This document shows, in pieces, positions 17,954-26,084 of a DNA stretch of 64,000 nt (its first letter is position 1; every line of letters starts with the position of its first letter). Made by a program: the position numbers and the translations under genes. The DNA is from an uncultured Bacteroidales bacterium (lineage in GTDB: Bacteria; Bacteroidota; Bacteroidia; Bacteroidales; UBA932). The DNA is taken from assembly GCA_946185745.1 (NCBI GenBank), contig CAMHKQ010000006.1, positions 26,720-90,719 of the forward strand, in the 5' to 3' direction. A model generated the notes under the pieces. It made no database searches, was not told where the DNA came from, and saw only the letters and a program-made list of their open reading frames with translations.

Positions 17954-19021
17954 ATGGTAACGCAGGAACAGATAAAAGAGCTCAAGCAGCGTGCCGCCAC
18001 GCTGGAGAAGGTGCTGAGAATCGATGCGCGTCGCAAGGAGGTGGAGGAGAAGACCGCACTGAGCCAGGCGCCCGATTTCTGGAATGACCCGAAGGCGGCC
18101 GAAGCCTTTCTCAAGGAGGTGAACGGGGTCAAATCCTGGGTTACCGAGTATGACGCCCTCTGCAGCGCCGCGTCCGACGTGGACGTGCTCTTCGAGCTCG
18201 AACCCGACGGCGAAGACATCGACAAGGCCTACGCCGATGCCGTCTCCAAGCTGGAAGATCTCGAATTCAAGAACATGCTCGGCGCCGAAGGCGACAACCT
18301 GGGAGCCGTGCTCACCATCAATTCCGGCGCCGGCGGCACCGAGGCCAACGACTGGAGCGCCATGCTCATGCGCATGTATCTCCGCTGGGGCGAGCGCCGC
18401 GGTTTCAAGACCACCGTCACCGAGCTCATCGAGGGCGACGAGGCCGGCATCAAGAGTTGCACCATCTCGTTCGAAGGCGATTTCGCATATGGCTGGCTCA
18501 AGGCCGAAAACGGCGTGCACAGGCTGGTGCGCATCTCTCCTTTCAACGCGCAGGGAAAGCGCCAGACCACCTTCTCGTCGGTCTTCGTGTACCCCCTGGT
18601 GGACGACACCATCAACATCGAAATCAACCCCGGAGACATAGAGTGGGACACCTTCCGCAGCGGCGGTCACGGCGGCCAGAACGTCAACAAGGTGGAAACC
18701 GGCGTGCGAGTGAGGCATATCCCCACGGGTATCATGGTGGAGAACACCGAAACCCGCAGCCAGCAGGACAACCGCCAGAACGCCCTCCGCATCCTCAAGA
18801 GCCGCCTTTACGACATCGAGCTCAAGAAACGTCAGGAGAAACAGGCCGAGCTCGAGGGCCAGAAGAAGAAAATCGAATGGGGCAGCCAGATCCGCTCGTA
18901 CGTGCTCCATCCCTACAAGATGGTCAAGGACCTCCGCACCGGCGAGGAAACCGCCGACACCCAGGGCGTCCTGGACGGCGACCTCGACCGCTTCATGAAA
19001 TCATTCCTAATGCAGAACTAG
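17954..19021 (+). CDS. prfB: Peptide chain release factor 2
   Basis: GGHGGQNVNKVETGVRVRHIPTGI (GGQ), LVRISPFNAQGKR (SPF anticodon-like tripeptide), INSGAGGTEANDWSAMLMRMYLRW. Confidence 0.96.
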   Translation: MVTQEQIKELKQRAATLEKVLRIDARRKEVEEKTALSQAPDFWNDPKAAEAFLKEVNGVKSWVTEYDALCSAASDVDVLFELEPDGEDIDKAYADAVSKLEDLEFKNMLGAEGDNLGAVLTINSGAGGTEANDWSAMLMRMYLRWGERRGFKTTVTELIEGDEAGIKSCTISFEGDFAYGWLKAENGVHRLVRISPFNAQGKRQTTFSSVFVYPLVDDTINIEINPGDIEWDTFRSGGHGGQNVNKVETGVRVRHIPTGIMVENTETRSQQDNRQNALRILKSRLYDIELKKRQEKQAELEGQKKKIEWGSQIRSYVLHPYKMVKDLRTGEETADTQGVLDGDLDRFMKSFLMQN

Positions 19022-19027
19022 CTTATT

Positions 19028-20668
19028 ATGGCAGAATTCAAGTACGCACCCATGTTCCAGCTCGGCGAGGACAAAACCGAGTATTACAAGATTCCCGGCT
19101 CCGAAAAGCTCGTTAAAAAAGTGAAGCTGGGCGGCCACTGCGGCTGCGGAGGCAAGACTCTTCTGGAGGTGAGCCCCGAGGCGCTCACGCTTGTGGCGCA
19201 GCAGTCTTTCCACGACTGCCAGTTCATGCTCCGCCGCGCCCACAACGAGCAGGTCGCCAAAATCCTGAGCGATCCCGAGGCTTCCGAGAACGACAAATAT
19301 GTGGCCCTGCAGTTCCTCCGCAATGCCGAGACTGCCGTGAAAGGCGTGCTACCGTTCTGCCAGGACACCGGCACCGCCATCATCCACGGCGAGAAGGGCC
19401 AGCGCGTCTGGACCGATTTCGAGGACGAGGAGGCTCTGAGCCGCGGCGTGTTCAACACCTACACTCAGGAGAATCTGCGCTACAGCCAGAACGCTCCGCT
19501 GAACATGTACGACGAGGTGAACACCAAGTGCAACCTGCCCGCCCAGATAGACATCGAGGCCACCCGGGGCGACGAGTACCGCTTCGTGATGGTGGCAAAG
19601 GGCGGCGGCAGCGCCAACAAGACCTATTTCTACCCCATGACCAAGGCCACCATCCAGAACGAAGGCACCCTGCTGCCTTTCCTGGTGGAAAAGATGAAGA
19701 GCCTCGGCACCGCGGCCTGCCCGCCCTACCACGTGGCGTTCGTCATCGGCGGCACTTCGGCCGAGAAGAACCTGCTCACCGTAAAGCTCGCCAGCATAAA
19801 GTATTATGACAACCTTCCCACCACCGGCGACGAGACCGGCCGCGCCTTCCGCGACATCGACCTGGAGGAAAAGCTCCTGAAGGAAGCGCAGAAGATAGGT
19901 CTGGGCGCCCAGTTCGGCGGCAAGTACCTGGCGCACGACATAAGGGTAATCCGCCTTCCGCGCCACGGCGCCAGCTGCCCCATAGGCATGGGGGTGAGCT
20001 GCAGTGCAGACCGCAACATCAAGAGCAAGATAAACGCCGACGGAGTGTGGATAGAGAAGATGGACACCAATCCTTCCGAGCTGATTCCCGAAGAATACCG
20101 CCGCCCCGGCGAGGGCCCGAAGGGCATAGAAATCGATCTTGACAAGGGCATTGATTCCGTGCGCGCCGAACTTTCGAAATATCCCGTGAGCACGCGCGTG
20201 AACCTTAAGGGTACCATTATAGTCGCGCGCGACATCGCGCACGCGAAACTGAAGGCCCGTCTCGATTCCGGCGAGGATCTCCCGCAGTACTTCAAGGACC
20301 ACCCAATCCTCTACGCCGGCCCCGCCAAGACTCCGGAGGGATACCCCTGCGGCTCGATGGGCCCCACCACGGCCAACCGCATGGACCCGTATGTCGATGA
20401 GTTCCAGGCACATGGCGGCTCCCTCGTGATGATTGCCAAGGGCAACCGCACCCAGGTCGTGACCGACGCGTGCAAGAAGCACGGCGGCTTCTATCTTGGC
20501 ACCATTGGCGGCGTGGCCGCGGTGCTGTCGCAGAACAGCATCCGCAGCATCGAATGCGTGGAGTACCCCGAGCTGGGCATGGAGGCCGTCTGGAAGATAA
20601 CAGTGGAGGACTTCCCGGCATTCATCCTGGTGGACGACAAGGGGAACGACTTCTTCAAGCAGTTCTAG
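19028..20668 (+). CDS. Class I [4Fe-4S] fumarate hydratase (fused alpha/beta)
   Basis: [80 protein letters not shown]. Confidence 0.93.
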   Translation: MAEFKYAPMFQLGEDKTEYYKIPGSEKLVKKVKLGGHCGCGGKTLLEVSPEALTLVAQQSFHDCQFMLRRAHNEQVAKILSDPEASENDKYVALQFLRNAETAVKGVLPFCQDTGTAIIHGEKGQRVWTDFEDEEALSRGVFNTYTQENLRYSQNAPLNMYDEVNTKCNLPAQIDIEATRGDEYRFVMVAKGGGSANKTYFYPMTKATIQNEGTLLPFLVEKMKSLGTAACPPYHVAFVIGGTSAEKNLLTVKLASIKYYDNLPTTGDETGRAFRDIDLEEKLLKEAQKIGLGAQFGGKYLAHDIRVIRLPRHGASCPIGMGVSCSADRNIKSKINADGVWIEKMDTNPSELIPEEYRRPGEGPKGIEIDLDKGIDSVRAELSKYPVSTRVNLKGTIIVARDIAHAKLKARLDSGEDLPQYFKDHPILYAGPAKTPEGYPCGSMGPTTANRMDPYVDEFQAHGGSLVMIAKGNRTQVVTDACKKHGGFYLGTIGGVAAVLSQNSIRSIECVEYPELGMEAVWKITVEDFPAFILVDDKGNDFFKQF

Positions 20669-20678
20669 GAACTGCTCC

Positions 20679-20763
20679 GCGGGTGTGTTGGAATTGGCAG
20701 ACAAGCAGGACTTAGGATCCTGTGCCGAGAGGCGTGAGGGTTCGAACCCCTCCACCCGCACCA
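20679..20763 (+). tRNA. tRNA-Leu (anticodon UAG)
   Basis: Acceptor GCGGGTG/CACCCGC, anticodon arm CAGGA-CTTAGGA-TCCTG, long variable arm, T-arm GGTTCGAAC, encoded ACCA 3' end. Confidence 0.95.
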
Positions 20764-20774
20764 GAATTAAAACA

Positions 20775-20802
20775 AAAAACCGGCTCGAGCGAGCCGGTTT
20801 TT
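20775..20802. terminator. Intrinsic terminator (bidirectional, between tRNA-Leu and rpsU)
   Basis: AAAAACCGGCTC-GAGC-GAGCCGGTTTTT perfect inverted repeat. Confidence 0.9.
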
Positions 20803-20819
20803 ATATGATTGAAAGATAA

Positions 20820-21014
20820 TTAGTTCTCTTCCATGTCGCGGAGATGCTGTACGTAGATGGCTTTTTCCCTGGCCATTCTCTTCTTTACGGACGGCTTCTC
20901 GAAATTCTTGCGGGCGCGGAGCTCACGGATGGCACCGGTCTTTTCGAACTTGCGTTTGAAGCGTTTGAGAGCGCGTTCGATATTGTCACCATCTTTTACG
21001 GGTACTATAATCAT
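20820..21014 (-). CDS. rpsU: 30S ribosomal protein bS21
   Basis: MIIVPVKDGDNIERALKRFKRKFEKTGAIRELRARKNFEKPSVKKRMAREKAIYVQHLRDMEEN. Confidence 0.97.
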   Translation of the reverse strand: MIIVPVKDGDNIERALKRFKRKFEKTGAIRELRARKNFEKPSVKKRMAREKAIYVQHLRDMEEN

Positions 21015-21020
21015 GCTTTT

Positions 21021-21032
21021 ATCACCTCCTTT
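21021..21032 (-). promoter_or_regulatory. Extended Shine-Dalgarno AAAGGAGGTGAT upstream of rpsU
   Basis: Minus-strand mRNA reads CAAAGAAAAAGGAGGTGATAAAAGC-AUG; 12 nt complementary to the canonical 16S 3' tail. Confidence 0.9.
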
Positions 21033-21045
21033 TTCTTTGGGGATG

Positions 21046-21076
21046 CAAAGGTAAGGTTTTTTCTTTTATTTGCAAA
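21046..21076 (-). promoter_or_regulatory. rpsU promoter: -33 TTTG (21076-21073) and -7 TACCTTTG (21053-21046), 19-bp spacing
   Basis: Plus strand CAAAGGTA at 21046-21053 and CAAA at 21073-21076. Confidence 0.75.
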
Positions 21077-21128
21077 TATTCTTTAACTTTGCTTTCAGAA
21101 ATTATCAACTCTTAAATCTCAAGCAGTT

Positions 21129-21494
21129 ATGAAACACATGATTCTTATGCTGTTTGCTTTCGTGGCAACCGCATTCATCATCACCTCCTGCGACCCCGGA
21201 AAGGCAGCCGTCCAGAAGTTCCAGACATTCTACGAATATCTCGACAAGAACTACGACAAACTTACTCAGGACCAGTGGAAAGAGGCAAGCGAGAAGTATC
21301 AGCAGCTTTGCGAGGAAGTCAAGACTGTCAAGCTTTCCGATGAACTCAAGAAAGAACTTGCCACCATCCAGGGCAAGATCGTAGCCAAGTTCACCCAGAA
21401 GGCAGGCGACGAAGTCAAGGGCGCCCTCGAGAGCGCAGGCAGCTTCCTGGAAGGTCTTTTCGGCGGAAAGAAAGAAGAGGCACCGGCGGAGTAA
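21129..21494 (+). CDS. Small helical putative lipoprotein (possibly DUF6565-like)
   Basis: Lipobox IITSC after a hydrophobic signal; KFQTFYEYLDKNYDKLTQDQWKEASEKYQQL. Confidence 0.7.
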   Translation: MKHMILMLFAFVATAFIITSCDPGKAAVQKFQTFYEYLDKNYDKLTQDQWKEASEKYQQLCEEVKTVKLSDELKKELATIQGKIVAKFTQKAGDEVKGALESAGSFLEGLFGGKKEEAPAE

Positions 21495-21513
21495 CAAGCT
21501 CCGTTATGGCATT

Positions 21514-21544
21514 AAAAAACCGACCTTAGCTGGCCGGTTTTTTT
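21514..21544 (+). terminator. Intrinsic terminator
   Basis: AAAAAACCGACC-TTAGC-TGGCCGGTTTTTTT with one internal mismatch. Confidence 0.7.
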
Positions 21545-22256
21545 ATTTGATGTTCTCGAGTTCCTCGATGAACAGTTTCATGCCCTCGGTGGCCACTGCC
21601 TGGATGGGGTGCAGGCGGCTGTCGGCCAGTCCGACGGGTTTCGGGTCGATGATATAAATCGGGGCGCTCGAGGGCGCGTAACGGTAGAGCCCGGCGGCGG
21701 GGTAGACGCTGAGCGAAGTGCCTACGATCAGCACTATATCCGCCCTTGAGACTATGTCGATGGCCGTTTCCATTTTGGGAACGGCTTCTCCGAAGAAGAC
21801 TATGTGCGGACGCAGCTGCACCCCGTTCGGGGCCTTGTCGCCCAGGTGCACGGCCGAGTATCCGACGTCGAAGACCTCCCTTTCGGAATAGCCGTCCCTG
21901 TCGTTGAAGGTGTTTTCGGGCCGAACCTTCGTGACCTCGCCGTGGAGATGCACCACATGGGTGCTGCCGGCGCGCTCGTGCAGGTTGTCCACGTTCTGGG
22001 TTATCACGTCTACCCTGTAATCCTTCTCAAGGGAGGCAATCAGCCTGTGTGCCTCGTTGGGCCGGGCTTTCCTGAGGTTTTCCCTCTCCATGTTATAGAA
22101 CTCCAGGACCTTTTTAGGGTTGCGGTACCAGCCTTCTATGGAAGCGACTTCCATGGGGTCGTAGTTGTCCCAGAGGCCTCCGTTGTCACGGTAGGTCCCA
22201 AGCCCGGATTCGGCGCTCACGCCGGCACCGGTGAGCACGGCGATTCTCTTATTCAT
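21543..22256 (-). CDS. cobB: Sir2-family NAD-dependent deacylase (CobB-like, lacking Zn cysteines)
   Basis: LTGAGVSAESGLGTYRDNGGLWD; TQNVDNLHERAGS; HLHGEVTKVRPE; VGTSLSVYPAAGL. Confidence 0.92.
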   Translation of the reverse strand: MNKRIAVLTGAGVSAESGLGTYRDNGGLWDNYDPMEVASIEGWYRNPKKVLEFYNMERENLRKARPNEAHRLIASLEKDYRVDVITQNVDNLHERAGSTHVVHLHGEVTKVRPENTFNDRDGYSEREVFDVGYSAVHLGDKAPNGVQLRPHIVFFGEAVPKMETAIDIVSRADIVLIVGTSLSVYPAAGLYRYAPSSAPIYIIDPKPVGLADSRLHPIQAVATEGMKLFIEELENIK

Positions 22257-23406
22257 CCTTTATCTCGAAGTAATATTTCTTTGCCCAGTATTCGAAAAGG
22301 GGATCCAGCACCACCGGCTCGTCCTTGTCGTCGAAAGTAATTATCTCTTTCTTGCAGAGGGCGTCTTTCAGGCGCCTGACGTTGGCGGAGGAGTTGAGGC
22401 CGTAGTGGTTGATTACCTCGGCCGAACTGAACTTCTTGTGCCCCTCCAGGATGGCCCTGAAAAGACTGACCTGGAAGGTGGTGAGGCCCTCCATGTCGGC
22501 TATGAAGCGCGGCTGGTGTATGGAAATGAGCATATCCAGGGCTTCCAGCAGCACCGGCTCCATGATATAGCCTTTGCTGAGGGAGTCGCAGATGGCCGCG
22601 AAGTGGTTGATGTACCAGATGTTGTCCTTGAAGAGCTTGCACACTCCGAGCATTAGGTCCCTTTCGATGACCTTTCCGCTCACCAGGAAACCTTTCACCG
22701 TGTAATCGATGATGTCTTTGGTGTCGATGCGGTTGAGCGGCAGGTGCTCGACGCTGCGGGTGAAGAGTGTGCGCCGCTCGAAGAGTTCCTTCATGGCGTT
22801 TACCTGTGACCCTATGAAGATGAAGGAGCAGAGCAGCCTGTCCTCGGGCGAAAGGGCCTTCATTTCGGAGTCGAAAATGCGGCAGATGCCGTCGCCGCCC
22901 TCGAAGAGATCGATGTCCTGGAACTCGTTAAGAAGGATATAACAGCGTTTTCCGGTGTCCCTGGCCATGCGCAGCGGCAGGGAGATGACGGCGCGAAGGT
23001 CGGCCTCGTCGGTGCTCCATCCGAGGGAAAGCACCTGATCCTGAGCCGCGAAGGCGCGGCTGTCGAAGACGAAGTGCGTGCCGGGGAGATACTTCTCCAC
23101 GGCGGCGGCATATTCCGAAGGAGTGGTGCAGAACAGGCGCAGGACGGTGCTGCCGAACCTCAGCATGAAGGCATCGGCGCTCCGCACTCCGAGAAGGGAG
23201 AATTCTGCCACCTCGAACTGCCCCCCGGCGATGCGCATGTTGTAGAAAGTCTGCCGTACGAGCGACATCTTGCCGGTCTTCGGGGGCTCGTAGATCACCA
23301 CGTTCTCGCCCTTCGAGAGCAGGTTCCCCAGTATGAGGGCCTCGGTCTTGCGGCCGATGTTGTGCTTGCCGGTGACGTATTTGCTGTAGATGAATGGTCC
23401 GTCCAT
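22249..23406 (-). CDS. Archaeal-ATPase-like AAA/P-loop protein with C-terminal winged-helix-like region; substituted Walker motifs
   Basis: GENVVIYEPPKTGKMSLVRQTFYNMRIAGG; CYILLNEFQDI; C-terminal FDDKDEPVVLDPLFEYWAKKYYF. Confidence 0.8.
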   Translation of the reverse strand: MDGPFIYSKYVTGKHNIGRKTEALILGNLLSKGENVVIYEPPKTGKMSLVRQTFYNMRIAGGQFEVAEFSLLGVRSADAFMLRFGSTVLRLFCTTPSEYAAAVEKYLPGTHFVFDSRAFAAQDQVLSLGWSTDEADLRAVISLPLRMARDTGKRCYILLNEFQDIDLFEGGDGICRIFDSEMKALSPEDRLLCSFIFIGSQVNAMKELFERRTLFTRSVEHLPLNRIDTKDIIDYTVKGFLVSGKVIERDLMLGVCKLFKDNIWYINHFAAICDSLSKGYIMEPVLLEALDMLISIHQPRFIADMEGLTTFQVSLFRAILEGHKKFSSAEVINHYGLNSSANVRRLKDALCKKEIITFDDKDEPVVLDPLFEYWAKKYYFEIKDE

Positions 23407-23446
23407 CTCTGTAACATTTTTGTTCTTCGCAAATTTAACAAATTAT

Positions 23447-23477
23447 TTTGCAGATAATCAAAAAATTGCTACTTTTG
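23447..23477 (+). promoter_or_regulatory. rplU-rpmA promoter: -33 TTTG (23447-23450), -7 TACTTTTG (23470-23477)
   Basis: 19-bp spacing matches the Bacteroides-type consensus. Confidence 0.8.
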
Positions 23478-23569
23478 CATCCCAATTTTTGCAGAAGGCT
23501 GCGGGGCCCTTAAAGAGCAGTTTTTCAAGGCTGACGCCTCCGGTCAAAACTTTTAATAAGTTTTTATTT

Positions 23570-23881
23570 ATGTACGCAATCGTAGACATTGCAGGCCAGC
23601 AGTTCAAGGTAGAGGCAGGGAACGAGATTTTCGTGCAGCGCCTCGCCCAGGCCAAAGACTCAAACGTAGAGTTTGACAAGGTCCTCCTTCTCGACAACGA
23701 GGGCAAGGTCAAAGTCGGTACTCCCTATGTAAAAGGCGCAGTGGTGAAAGCCACCGTTCTCGATGACGATGCAAAGGCAGACAAAGTGTTAGTCTTTAAG
23801 AAAATCCGCCGCAAGGGCTTCCAGAAGCTCAACGGCCATCGCCAGAAACTGTCCAAAATCAAGATCAACGAAATCGCTTAA
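23570..23881 (+). CDS. rplU: 50S ribosomal protein bL21
   Basis: [25 protein letters not shown]...[26 protein letters not shown]; start is internal to the listed ORF 23390-23881. Confidence 0.96.
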   Translation: MYAIVDIAGQQFKVEAGNEIFVQRLAQAKDSNVEFDKVLLLDNEGKVKVGTPYVKGAVVKATVLDDDAKADKVLVFKKIRRKGFQKLNGHRQKLSKIKINEIA

Positions 23882-23886
23882 GCACT

Positions 23887-24147
23887 ATGGCACACAAGAA
23901 AGGTCAATCCAGTTCCAAGAACGGTCGTGACAGTCACAGCAACCGTTTGGGCATCAAGAAGTTCGGAGGTCAGACAGTAAAGGCCGGCAACATTCTTGTA
24001 CGCCAGAGGGGCACCGTGCACAACCCCGACAAGAACGTCGGTATGGGCAAGGACCACACCCTTTACGCCCTCGTCGACGGCACCGTCGTCTTCAAGCGCA
24101 AGAGAGAAGACAAGTCTTACGTCTCAGTTCTTCCTTTTGAGAACTAA
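23887..24147 (+). CDS. rpmA: 50S ribosomal protein bL27
   Basis: [43 protein letters not shown]. Confidence 0.97.
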   Translation: MAHKKGQSSSKNGRDSHSNRLGIKKFGGQTVKAGNILVRQRGTVHNPDKNVGMGKDHTLYALVDGTVVFKRKREDKSYVSVLPFEN

Positions 24148-24171
24148 TCCCGAAGGCTGAGAATAATGAAC

Positions 24172-24208
24172 AGGACCCCCGCTTCGAGATAAGTGAAGGG
24201 TCCTTTTT
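24172..24208 (+). terminator. Intrinsic terminator after rpmA
   Basis: AGGACCC...GGGTCCTTTTT. Confidence 0.75.
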
Positions 24209-24222
24209 GATTTAAATAACAT

Positions 24223-25497
24223 ATGCTTACACTCAAGATGCTCCGCGATGACCCTCAGCAGGTCATCGACCGCCTGAAAGTCAAGAACTTCGACGCAAAG
24301 CCGATAGTAGACAAAGTGCTGGAACTCGACTCCCTCCGCCGCTCCCTGCAGCAGCAGAGCGACAATCTGCTGGCAGAGCAGAAGAAGCGCGCAGGGGAGA
24401 TAGGCGTGCTGCTCAAACAGGGCCTCAAGGACGAGGCCGAAGCCGCGAAGGCCGCCGTGGCCGAACTCAAGGCCACGAGCGCCAGTCTCCTGGAACAGGG
24501 CGAAAAGGCCGCTAAGGAACTGCAGGACAACCTGGTTCTGCTTCCGAACCTGCCGTGCAGCCTGGTCCCCGAGGGCAAGAGCGCTGCCGACAACCTGGTG
24601 GTCAAGGAGGGCGGCCCCGCAGAGGTACGTCTCCCCGAAGGCGCACTTCCGCACTGGGAGCTCGCCAAGAAGTACGACATCATCGACTTTGACCTCGGTG
24701 TCAAGATAACCGGCGCCGGCTTCCCCGTTTACAAGGGCAAGGGCGCAAAGCTCCAGCGTGCGCTCATCAATTTCTTCCTTGACCGCAACGCCGCAGCCGG
24801 CTACCGCGAGACCGAACCCCCCGTGGTGGTCAACGCCGCATCCGGGTTCGGCACCGGCCAGCTGCCGGACAAGGAGGCCCAGATGTACTACGTCGGGCTC
24901 GACGACTTCTATCTGGTGCCCACCGCCGAGGTGCCCCTCACCAACATCTACCGCGACGTCATCCTCGAGGGCGACCAGCTGCCCCAGAAGATTACGGCCT
25001 ACACTCCCTGCTTCCGCCGCGAAGCCGGTTCGTACGGCAAGGATGTCAGGGGCCTGAACCGCCTGCACCAGTTCGACAAAGTGGAGATCGTCCGCATCGA
25101 GAAGCCCGAAGACAGCTACGCCGCCCTCGACGAGATGATAGCCCATGTGGAAGGCCTCGTAAGGGACCTCGGCCTGAAGTACCATATCCTCCGCCTCTGC
25201 GGCGGGGACATGTCCTTCACTTCGGCAATCACCTACGACTTCGAGCTGTGGAGCGCCGCCCAGGGCCGCTGGCTCGAGATCTCGTCGGTGAGCAACTTCG
25301 AAAGCTACCAGTCGAACAGGCTGCATCTCCGCTACCGCGACGAGAACGGCAAGCCCCAGCTCGCGCACACGCTCAACGGCTCTTCACTGGCGCTTCCGCG
25401 CGTGGTGGCCGCCCTGCTCGAAGACAACCAGACTCCCGAGGGAATAGTCATTCCCGAAGTGCTGCGTCCCTACACGGGCTTCGACATCATCAAATAG
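24223..25497 (+). CDS. serS: Seryl-tRNA synthetase
   Basis: MLTLKMLRDDPQQVIDRLKVKNFD; TAEVPLTNIYRD; TPCFRREAGSYGKDVRGLNRLHQFDKVE; LNGSSLALPRVVAALLEDNQ. Confidence 0.97.
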   Translation: MLTLKMLRDDPQQVIDRLKVKNFDAKPIVDKVLELDSLRRSLQQQSDNLLAEQKKRAGEIGVLLKQGLKDEAEAAKAAVAELKATSASLLEQGEKAAKELQDNLVLLPNLPCSLVPEGKSAADNLVVKEGGPAEVRLPEGALPHWELAKKYDIIDFDLGVKITGAGFPVYKGKGAKLQRALINFFLDRNAAAGYRETEPPVVVNAASGFGTGQLPDKEAQMYYVGLDDFYLVPTAEVPLTNIYRDVILEGDQLPQKITAYTPCFRREAGSYGKDVRGLNRLHQFDKVEIVRIEKPEDSYAALDEMIAHVEGLVRDLGLKYHILRLCGGDMSFTSAITYDFELWSAAQGRWLEISSVSNFESYQSNRLHLRYRDENGKPQLAHTLNGSSLALPRVVAALLEDNQTPEGIVIPEVLRPYTGFDIIK

Positions 25498-26058
25498 ATG
25501 GAGCCCCGCACCATCCTCGGAATCGATCCCGGAACCAACATCCTTGGTTTCGGGATCGTCCGTGCGGATGCTTCCGGCAGGCCGTCTTTCATAGACATGG
25601 GTGTGCTCGACCTCAGGCGCATAGCGGATCCCTACGACAAGCTCGAGTGCATCTACGAGAAGGTGAATGCCCTGTGCGACCTTCACCACCCATCGGACCT
25701 TGCTATCGAATCGCCTTTCTACGGCAAGAACGCCCAGGTTATTCTCAAGCTCGGAAGGGCCCAGGGGGCGGCCATGACCGCCGCCGCCGGACACGGCGTT
25801 TCCGTCCATGAGTATGCCCCCCGCGAGGCCAAGATGGCAATCTGCGGCAACGGCGCCGCCTCCAAGGAGCAAGTGGCTCTCATGGTGGAGAAAACCCTCG
25901 GAATCAACATCGAAAGCAAGTTCCTCGACGCAACCGACGCCCTTGCGATCGCAATGTGTCATTTCTATTCCCTCACGAGCCCGCTCAAGGGAAAGGGCGG
26001 CTCGTCGTCGTGGAAAAAATTCATTGCTGAAAACCCCGACAGGGTTAATAAACCCTGA
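25498..26058 (+). CDS. ruvC: Holliday junction resolvase RuvC
   Basis: ILGIDPGTNILGFGIV; IESPFYGKNAQVILKLGRAQGAAM; DATDALAIAMCH. Confidence 0.96.
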   Translation: MEPRTILGIDPGTNILGFGIVRADASGRPSFIDMGVLDLRRIADPYDKLECIYEKVNALCDLHHPSDLAIESPFYGKNAQVILKLGRAQGAAMTAAAGHGVSVHEYAPREAKMAICGNGAASKEQVALMVEKTLGINIESKFLDATDALAIAMCHFYSLTSPLKGKGGSSSWKKFIAENPDRVNKP

Positions 26059-26084
26059 CCCAAGTTTCGCATCTAAAACCCCGT

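Noticed and set aside
19349-20761. 470-aa minus-strand ORF opposite fumarase, also covering the tRNA
   Set aside because: Antisense artefact over a confident class I fumarase and tRNA-Leu.
21543-23406. Calling the sirtuin-ATPase pair an anti-phage (SIR2-HerA or DSR-like) system
   Set aside because: The sirtuin is a compact CobB-type deacylase, the ATPase is not HerA-like, and neighbours are ribosomal and housekeeping genes; no defence-island context.
24124-25368. 414-aa minus-strand ORF opposite serS
   Set aside because: Antisense artefact; composition is the complement of serS codons.
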